NCBI GenBank assembly: GCA_018645325.1
Contig: JABGOU010000029.1
Coordinates: forward strand, 1-49,451
Direction of reading: 5' to 3'
Length of the DNA: 49,451 nucleotides
DNA from: Desulfobacula sp.
GTDB lineage: Bacteria; Desulfobacterota; Desulfobacteria; Desulfobacterales; Desulfobacteraceae
Part shown: positions 43,818-49,451 of the stretch, piece after piece
How positions within the stretch are numbered: the first letter of the stretch is position 1
Layout: the number at the start of each line of letters is the position of its first letter
The notes under the pieces: model-generated
The model's input: the letters and a program-made list of their open reading frames with translations, nothing else
Databases searched by the model: none
Told to the model about the DNA's origin: nothing
Position numbers and translations under genes: made by a program

Positions 43818-43880
43818 AAAAAATATTTATTTTCAACTACAACATTTTATATCTAAATGCAAGAATGAATACAACTGCAT

Positions 43881-43974
43881 AGATATTTGTTTCGATGCTA
43901 AACGCTTAACCTCCTGCAAATATCAACCAGACAGGGCTTTGGGGATAACTATTTTTTAACGGGCTGAACAATTA
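43881..43974. repeat. Palindromic repeat family 1, copy C (left arm lost)
   Basis: GATATTTGTTTCGATGC, CTTAACCTCCTGCAAATAT and the end GGGCTGAACAATTA match copies B and D; the left terminal arm is missing. It lies upstream of gspG and close to its likely promoter region. Confidence 0.75.
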
Positions 43975-44010
43975 CGAATTTTGTATACTGCATTAAATAT
44001 TGGGTGATCT

Positions 44011-44540
44011 TTACCCGTTCCTATTCAGGTTGTCTTGTCCGCTCTAAAGCCTGAATAATTTTTTAAAGTTCTCAAAGATCTTGCATTGAACGGCAGAAAC
44101 TCGGTCATTCTTCCCTCAAACACTCTACCGTCTTAACCATTTCAGACCTTTGGAACTTTTACAAAAATTACAGGCAATCCGCTCGGACAAAACAATCTGA
44201 ATCTCCACTGGAAAACTCTTTGTTTCGGGAGGCCAAGCAGGCCTGGTTCATGTATATCTCACAATCTTTGCCATGGCGTTGACTACAGCTTTCAGGAAAT
44301 GGATGGATCAGCAGGACAAATTAGAACTCAAAATTTGCTATCCCCGCCAGTGGATAGGCTGATTGCCTTACGGGAACGTTATGGAGCTTTGCATACAAAT
44401 TCTTGATGACCAAAGCTTTTAAATCGCCAAAGTGTTTGAGGGAAGAATGACCGAGTTTTTGGCGATCAGCGAAGGGAATCTTAGAATTTGTTGCAATGTC
44501 CATCCAGTGTACGTAAGGTAATCAGCCTGTAACGGGTTAT
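44011..44540. repeat. Long palindromic repeat family 2, copy G, 530 bases
   Basis: Begins TTACCCGTTC and ends with the complementary pattern AACGGGTTAT. Inner arms AACTCGGTCATTCTTCCCTC (starting near 44098) and GAGGGAAGAATGACCGAGTT (44437-44456) are a perfect inverted repeat. The centre carries about 300 bases not found in the other copies, including a short plus-strand open frame. Confidence 0.7.
44201..44362 (+). pseudogene. Possible transposase C-terminal fragment
   Basis: A 53-codon open frame without start reads LVHVYLTIFAMALTTAFRKW and then a charged stretch, which resembles the C-terminal helices of some IS4-like DDE transposases. It ends at a TGA after QWIG. The likeness is from memory and short. 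If right, an old insertion inside palindrome G. Confidence 0.3.
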
Positions 44541-44590
44541 GTAAAGTTTCTTATGGCAAATATCCAGGCAACAGAAATTCCCGGTGGCTA

Positions 44591-44776
44591 ATACCCGTTC
44601 AGGTCAGTTTACCTTTCCTTCGCTGGATGGGACATGTTGACAGGCTCTATGTCTGGCTACACTTGTGGCGGAAAAACTCGGTTCCCTCAAACAGTTCCCG
44701 CCACTTAACGTTACACCCGACAGAGCCTGTAGCAACAGACCCCAAAATGCTCATCCAAGGCAACCTGACCTGAACT
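44591..44776. repeat. Long palindromic repeat family 2, copy H
   Basis: Left end TACCCGTTCAGGTCAG and right end CTGACCTGAACT are complementary; inner arms GACAGGCTCTATGTC and GACAGAGCCTGTAGC as well. Its left half is close to copy I at 25205. Confidence 0.75.
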
Positions 44777-44847
44777 AGCTACTTTGCCAATAATTACAAT
44801 CCTTGTTGAGGATACTAACCAAATATTATTTACATGCGATTGCCCTG

Positions 44848-44959
44848 TAATTATTCAGCTCTTATGCTTGAATCCGCCCTATCTGATGGATATTTGTTTC
44901 GATGCTAAACGCTTAACCTCCTGCAAATATCCATCAGACAGGGCTTTGGGGATAATTTT
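44848..44959. repeat. Palindromic repeat family 1, copy D (right end lost)
   Basis: TAATTATTCAGC at the left, then CTGATGGATATTTGTTTCG and CAAATATCCATCAGACAGGG; the right terminal arm is missing. It directly follows the ydbL-like gene end (44976) and may end its transcript. Confidence 0.8.
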
Positions 44960-44975
44960 TATGCAATATCAGGGT

Positions 44976-45347
44976 TTATCTTTTATGCCATGACCCATCC
45001 TGGTTTTGGAAAAATTCTCCGGTTTTTGTTCTTTCGGCTTTTCGATTTGCCTGAATTTTTTCAACAACATTTACAGTGGTTTTCTGCTGTTTTGCAAAAT
45101 GCATGTAAATCATTTCTCTATCCTTATTTTCCGCTGCAATAACTCCTTGGTGAGGCTTTTCACTGGTTACAAATCCAAGATAACCCTGGTTATCTTCTCC
45201 AATAATCCCTTTTGCTTTTAAATCGGCAATCACTGGAAGCCGCTGTTTCATTCTTTCTTTAATTCCATCGGCAAAAGCAAGTTGAGAGGAAAAGATCAGA
45301 CAAACAATCAGCAAAACATATATTTTAAAAATTTTACGTATATTCAT
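44976..45347 (-). CDS. ydbL: YdbL-like DUF1318 periplasmic protein
   Basis: A 123-residue exported protein; signal peptide 1-26 (SSQLAFA), then the DUF1318 pattern RLPVIADLKAKGIIGEDNQG and YLGF with a C-terminal Asn/Lys-rich tail. In E. coli YdbL works with YdbH and YnbE in the cell envelope, probably helping the YnbE lipoprotein. Here it is last of the same trio, 8 bases after the ynbE-like gene. Confidence 0.8.
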   Translation of the reverse strand: MNIRKIFKIYVLLIVCLIFSSQLAFADGIKERMKQRLPVIADLKAKGIIGEDNQGYLGFVTSEKPHQGVIAAENKDREMIYMHFAKQQKTTVNVVEKIQANRKAERTKTGEFFQNQDGSWHKR

Positions 45348-45355
45348 ACTTCCTC

Positions 45356-45589
45356 CTAATTTTTTATTTTGTCTTCCGCAGCTTCAATATCGTCAAAAAA
45401 GTCATCCAAAGCTCTTTCAACTCTTACATTGATATCAATTGTTATGTGGATAGGTTCGACTTTTATGGGCTTTACTTCAACCTGATGAGTTGATTCAACA
45501 GGTTTAACCTCTATTTCATGCCTTGTCTGACAGCCTGAAAAAATAAAAAAGCTAAGGAACAATGCGATGAAAAACAAATTTCGGGTCAT
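45356..45589 (-). CDS. ynbE: YnbE-like outer-membrane lipoprotein
   Basis: A 77-residue lipoprotein with lipobox FIFSGC (Cys20), then a Val/Pro/Glu-rich linker (HEIEVKPVEST) and the beta strand ITIDINVRVERALDDFF typical of YnbE. In E. coli YnbE caps the YdbH bridge at the outer membrane. The neighbours fit this role. Confidence 0.8.
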   Translation of the reverse strand: MTRNLFFIALFLSFFIFSGCQTRHEIEVKPVESTHQVEVKPIKVEPIHITIDINVRVERALDDFFDDIEAAEDKIKN

Positions 45590-45601
45590 ACGCTCTCCTT
45601 T

Positions 45602-48142
45602 TTAATTTAAAATTGATTGTATCTTCTTACCAAATTTCATCACATCATTAAAGGGAAGTTTTAAATTTACATCCAGTTTTATCCCCTCAAATTGTGATCC
45701 CCTGCTTGATGCATCTACCCTGACAAATTTCCCTAACTCTTTTTTATACTCAAAGGGTAAAACTTTTGAAGGTTTTCCATTCAATTCCATTTGGATATCA
45801 AGTGTGCTTTCAAAGGTGTTAAAAATAAGTTTAGCCCAATGATAATCAAAATCTTTTAATGCCTCCTGTGCCAGATCAAGCTGGGCAAATTGCGGAGTAT
45901 CCATGGGAATGCCCGCAGTTATCCTGTCTGAGTTTGCAATCACCACTTTGCCGCCACTGCCCGGGGTTGAAAACAAGAACCCATTGTCAAATGAAATGTT
46001 GCCGTCTGAATAAATCACGGGAATCCGTCCGTTCAAGGTGCCGCTGCCTTCTGCATCAAATGCACCCATCTGTTTTAAGAGTTGTGTCATTTCCAGCCGG
46101 TCACAATAAAAGGTCAGGAAATAGCTATTGTTCGCCTGGGGAAATCGAATGGATTCTGTTGAAACAAGCCCGTTACACCACTTGAACCGAATATTTTCCA
46201 CCAGCAGTGATTTGCCATCTTCAATGGTGTATCGAATCTTTGTATTCTCTATTTTTACCTTATTCACTTCTATTGAATCAATGCTCAAAACTTGCCCTGG
46301 AATACTTTCCAATACCAGCAGGTCATTAAACTCCACTATTGTGTTGATGCCGGCTGCAGTGAATTTCGTATCCGGCATATGGATTTTTCCATCTTTTAAG
46401 GCAAGGTGCATAGACGTTTTTAATTGATGATTTAAAAATTCCAGGTTCCCTTTGGCAGAAGCGGTTACTTCAACATCTGCTGCCTGAATCTTTTGCAGAC
46501 TTAATTTTTCAATATCTGCAAAATTTAACTTAATAGGATCTGTATTAAAATTCAGGGATGAATAAAGGCTTTTTTCAAACCCTACAATTGATTTGAATTG
46601 TGTTTTTAAATCCGGCAGTGTCAAAAAACTGAGTCCTCCGCTGACCTGAAATTCTTTTAAATCTGTTTGAAGTATTTTACCGGCAGTGCTGAAGTGATAT
46701 TGATTATTGTATGAAATTTTCGAGATGGAATACCGGCCATATAATTTTTTATCGGTGTGTGGATATTGAATCGGAATTTCAATACTCAAACCAGACGCTT
46801 TAGTCTTAAATTCAGGAGCAGTTATTTCTCCGTCTGAAGCCTTTAATATCATTTTAACCAGAGGGTTATTATATTTATCAAGGAGAAACAATCCGGAAAG
46901 ATTGACAGCAGGAAAGGTTGACTGAATTAAATCTGATTTGATCCTGATATTATTTGCGGTTAATGCTAATTTTGAGCTTACGCCCTTCCCCTGTTCGGTA
47001 AAATCTGCAACAATATTCGAGCTTATTTTAGCATCCGCAAATATCAGGCTGTCTTTTTGATGTTCAATGTGGCCTTCATTCAAACCAATGATGATTTCCC
47101 CACTGGCGTGAGAGGATGTGCCATTAAACCTGGCATCCAACTTAGGATTTTTCAGGGTCCCGGCAATTGATTCATAAACAATTTGATAGGGTTTTGTTTT
47201 GCTGTTATTAAATTTCAAATCAAAATAATGATTGTTTTTAAAATCAACTGTTAAGGCATATTCCATCTGAGTGAGTGGCAGGTAAGAATTGGACAGACTG
47301 AATGTGCCGCTGGCATTTATCTTCTGATCGTCGATTAAAAGCGTGCTGGACAAATCTTTCAGGTTTGCCTCAATTGGGTGTGCAAGGCTTGCCTGGGATA
47401 AATTTATTTTCCATTTCTTTTTAGGGGAATCTGTTTCCAGATTAAAGTCAGCCAGTCCTTTCAATTGTATCCCATTGGTTTTCTTTGAAATAAACCGGGT
47501 AATATGTCCTAGATCAAAGGACTTTCCTTCAAATTTTAAAAACTCAACACCCGTGTTCATGTCATAGGTGACAAGGGTGTTAATTTTTTCTCCAAAAGGA
47601 TACAGGATAGTATTCGCAACTATCTTGCTTTCCTTTGAATCAATTGTGGACAGCACATCAAAAGGAATTAAAAATTTATCATTCAATGCATGCAGGACGA
47701 GTTTAGCATTCTGTAAAACGATTTTATCCGGCAGAAATGACAAAAATGACAAATCAGGCGTGTGGGTTTGATCCTTTGGTGTATTGGGAAATTTAAGGCC
47801 ATCAAATTTGATTTCATTATTCTCATCAAGGCTTGCATGAAGCCTTAAACCAGATAGGGTCACCTTTGTAAGATGAATGGATGAAAGATTTTTAATATCA
47901 TAGTCAATGTTTATTGAATCAATAAATATTGCTTTGCTGACCTGAATTTTGGAAATAATGGTATTAAAAATCCCTATTTTCTGTATATCAAATTCAACAT
48001 CATTGGGGCCTGAAAATTGCGCTATTTTTTTTTGAATCTGCGGTTCCACAATATAGGGAAGATTGATGAACAAAAAAAGACAGATAAAGACAAACCCCAG
48101 GCTAAACCAGGCCATTATTTTTATAATTTTTTTAAATCGCAT
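45602..48142 (-). CDS. ydbH: YdbH-like AsmA-family envelope phospholipid transport protein
   Basis: An 846-residue protein: one N-terminal membrane helix (about 10-30), then a long periplasmic chain of beta strands of the AsmA/TamB type (for example LVLHALNDKFLIPFDVL, GSGTLNGRIPVIYSDG) and a C-terminal YdbH region. In E. coli YdbH, TamB and YhdP share transport of phospholipids between the membranes. YnbE and YdbL genes directly downstream make the assignment firm. It overlaps the rhomboid gene by 11 bases. Confidence 0.85.
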   Translation of the reverse strand: MRFKKIIKIMAWFSLGFVFICLFLFINLPYIVEPQIQKKIAQFSGPNDVEFDIQKIGIFNTIISKIQVSKAIFIDSINIDYDIKNLSSIHLTKVTLSGLRLHASLDENNEIKFDGLKFPNTPKDQTHTPDLSFLSFLPDKIVLQNAKLVLHALNDKFLIPFDVLSTIDSKESKIVANTILYPFGEKINTLVTYDMNTGVEFLKFEGKSFDLGHITRFISKKTNGIQLKGLADFNLETDSPKKKWKINLSQASLAHPIEANLKDLSSTLLIDDQKINASGTFSLSNSYLPLTQMEYALTVDFKNNHYFDLKFNNSKTKPYQIVYESIAGTLKNPKLDARFNGTSSHASGEIIIGLNEGHIEHQKDSLIFADAKISSNIVADFTEQGKGVSSKLALTANNIRIKSDLIQSTFPAVNLSGLFLLDKYNNPLVKMILKASDGEITAPEFKTKASGLSIEIPIQYPHTDKKLYGRYSISKISYNNQYHFSTAGKILQTDLKEFQVSGGLSFLTLPDLKTQFKSIVGFEKSLYSSLNFNTDPIKLNFADIEKLSLQKIQAADVEVTASAKGNLEFLNHQLKTSMHLALKDGKIHMPDTKFTAAGINTIVEFNDLLVLESIPGQVLSIDSIEVNKVKIENTKIRYTIEDGKSLLVENIRFKWCNGLVSTESIRFPQANNSYFLTFYCDRLEMTQLLKQMGAFDAEGSGTLNGRIPVIYSDGNISFDNGFLFSTPGSGGKVVIANSDRITAGIPMDTPQFAQLDLAQEALKDFDYHWAKLIFNTFESTLDIQMELNGKPSKVLPFEYKKELGKFVRVDASSRGSQFEGIKLDVNLKLPFNDVMKFGKKIQSILN

Positions 48143-49106
48143 TTTTCACATTCACCACAAGATACATGTCCCCTTTTATTCCGTTTTGCATAGATTTACC
48201 CATTCCGGAAAGTTTTAAACGGGTTCCCTGTTTTACCCCGGGAGGAATTTTAACCCTGTACAAAGGTTTATAAAAACCCCATGGGATTGTCACCATTTTA
48301 TTTGTACCGGCAATGGCCTCAATAGATGTAATATTAATATTACCATAAAGATCCGGATTGTCCGGACTGCCGGATGCAACAATCATCTGAAGCCTTGGGG
48401 TATGTTTTTTAGTTGTAAACTGTCTGATTTTCTCTTTTGAACCTGTTTGTGGCAGGTTTTTATTCAATTTTACCATTGCAAGCCCGGCTACAAATCCGCC
48501 TATATGTGCCCACCAGGCAATACCAGATCCTGCACTACTGCCCGCAGCATTGATAAACTGAATAAAAAACCAGATCCCCAGAAAAATAAATGCCGGTATT
48601 TCAACAAACCAGGGGAAAATGATGATCGGGATAATAGTTAAAATCCTCGATTTTGGATACAAAAGAAAATATGCTCCCATAACACCTGCAATAGCCCCGC
48701 TTGCCCCAATGGTCGGCACCATGGAAACAGGATTCAAAATAAAATGGAAGAGCCCGGAAATAATGCCGCTAAGCAAATAAAATCCTAAGAATCTTAACGC
48801 ACCAAAATGCTCTTCTACATTATCACCAAATATATATAGAAACCACATATTCCCTATAAAATGTAAAAACCCGCCATGCAGGAACATATAAGAAAAAATC
48901 GAAAAAAATTGGTTCCCCGTTGAAAAATGGCGTGCCATCTCAGGGACAGTATATTTGGCCGGAACAAGTCCATAAGAATAAAAAAAGACTTCATTATTAA
49001 ATCCTATTTGAATCTGCAGAACAAAGATCAGCAGATTAATTCCCATCAGGATATAGGTCACGACAGGAATACAATTGGAGGGTTGATTATCTCGAATCGG
49101 TATCAT
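48132..49106 (-). CDS. Rhomboid intramembrane serine protease fused to a DnaJ C-terminal-like domain
   Basis: A 324-residue protein. Residues 10-215 form a six-helix rhomboid core with HGGFLHFIGNMWFLYIFG, catalytic Ser136 in TIGASGAIAGVMGAYF and His201 in WWAHIGGFVAGL. Residues about 235-324 (YGNINITSIEAIAGTNKMVT, VKIPPGVKQGTRLKL, GDMYLVVNVK) match the C-terminal substrate-binding domain of DnaJ. The fusion suggests a protease that presents or selects unfolded substrates. It sits between a DUF6794-like gene (4-base overlap, ATGA) and the ydbH-like gene (11-base overlap). Confidence 0.88.
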   Translation of the reverse strand: MIPIRDNQPSNCIPVVTYILMGINLLIFVLQIQIGFNNEVFFYSYGLVPAKYTVPEMARHFSTGNQFFSIFSYMFLHGGFLHFIGNMWFLYIFGDNVEEHFGALRFLGFYLLSGIISGLFHFILNPVSMVPTIGASGAIAGVMGAYFLLYPKSRILTIIPIIIFPWFVEIPAFIFLGIWFFIQFINAAGSSAGSGIAWWAHIGGFVAGLAMVKLNKNLPQTGSKEKIRQFTTKKHTPRLQMIVASGSPDNPDLYGNINITSIEAIAGTNKMVTIPWGFYKPLYRVKIPPGVKQGTRLKLSGMGKSMQNGIKGDMYLVVNVKNAI

Positions 49107-49451
49107 TTAATCACCCTCAATATATGATCTGTTTCAAGGTGCAGTTTTATTTTTTTTAAAATCTCCATAACTGCATCTTCAATTGTACATGTGCCACACC
49201 CTATTATTGTTGAACAATGTTTTAAAAGAACCTGGTTTTCAATATCAAATCCAAGCCGGTGCCTTAAATATTCCAGGACACTGAAATAAAGAAACCCTAT
49301 ATTATGAGGGTCAAATTTAGCAATAAATGTTTTTGTTCTGAGCGGCAGATCATTACAAATCAAGTCAACTGCATCCTCCATGGTCTGGGGGAATTGCTCT
49401 ATAACTGATTCTGTGGAAATGTATTTTTTAATCTCAGTTTCTTTGTTTGTA
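49103..49451 (-). CDS. DUF6794-like protein, 5' part outside the window
   Basis: The open frame runs to the window edge; 115 codons are visible. The segment MEDAVDLICNDLPLRTKTF followed by LEYLRHRLGFDIENQ looks like the small DUF6794 domain. Further on, CSTIIGCGTCTIEDAV has two Cys residues. The true start lies beyond 49451. Nothing can be said about function; it is coupled to the rhomboid gene by a 4-base overlap. Confidence 0.55.
   Translation of the reverse strand, partial: TNKETEIKKYISTESVIEQFPQTMEDAVDLICNDLPLRTKTFIAKFDPHNIGFLYFSVLEYLRHRLGFDIENQVLLKHCSTIIGCGTCTIEDAVMEILKKIKLHLETDHILRVIK

Noticed and set aside
1-49451. tRNA, rRNA, prophage or conjugative genes
   Set aside because: None recognised on either strand; apart from the weak transposase scrap no mobility gene is visible.

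Overview
The window looks like a chromosomal segment of an AT-rich Desulfobacteraceae-type bacterium (Desulfobacterota). This is inferred from the gene content (a didermic envelope with type II secretion and TonB uptake, WbpB/E/D/I sugar enzymes, many c-di-GMP/cAMP and sigma-54 elements) and from intergenic palindromes of the kind I associate with that group. No rRNA or tRNA gene, CRISPR array or intact transposon is visible.

Layout. (1) 0-3.7 kb: an accessory island of type II toxin-antitoxin modules, all on the minus strand: RelE/Phd, YafQ/DinJ, an antitoxin followed by a RelE stump, an orphan HicB lacking its start, and VapBC. Three modules keep near-consensus sigma-70 promoters and two of these have palindromic operators over the -10. 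A ParB-like protein lies at the edge. (2) 3.8-7.6 kb: a GAF/HD-GYP protein coupled to a small HTH protein, then a metallo-beta-lactamase/STAS fusion. (3) 7.6-13.3 kb: a 1366-residue DUF4347 adhesin-like secreted protein. Its leader carries a sigma-54 type promoter, a c-di-GMP-I (GEMM) riboswitch and an intrinsic terminator, and it is flanked by palindromic repeats and a duplicated scrap of the neighbouring epimerase gene. (4) 13.3-17.5 kb: polysaccharide genes (wbpI, wbpB, two glycosyltransferases). (5) 17.7-24.9 kb, plus strand: a CHASE2 adenylate cyclase, a FecR-TPR-outer-membrane-barrel fusion and a secreted MopE/PKD protein. (6) 25.4-26.3 kb: a secreted CAP-domain protein. (7) 26.4-43.8 kb: a continuous minus-strand gene run: gspG-E-F-H-I-J-K-L-M-D, then periplasmic binding protein, histidine kinase, sigma-54 response regulator, TonB-dependent receptor, wbpD and wbpE. 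(8) 43.8-45 kb: a cluster of palindromic repeats. (9) 45-49.45 kb: a ydbL/ynbE/ydbH-like envelope lipid-transport group behind a rhomboid-DnaJ fusion and a truncated DUF6794-like gene.

How the parts may work together (inference). The Wbp enzymes would make UDP-2,3-diacetamido-2,3-dideoxy-mannuronic acid for a surface polysaccharide; the pathway is split by regions 5 and 6. The secreted proteins (adhesin, PKD protein, CAP protein) are candidate substrates of the type II system. The adhesin and the PKD protein share an apparently undescribed C-terminal region. Surface expression seems tied to second messengers: c-di-GMP through the HD-GYP protein and the riboswitch, cAMP through the CHASE2 cyclase, and a sigma-54 regulator next to the secretion genes that could drive the adhesin promoter.
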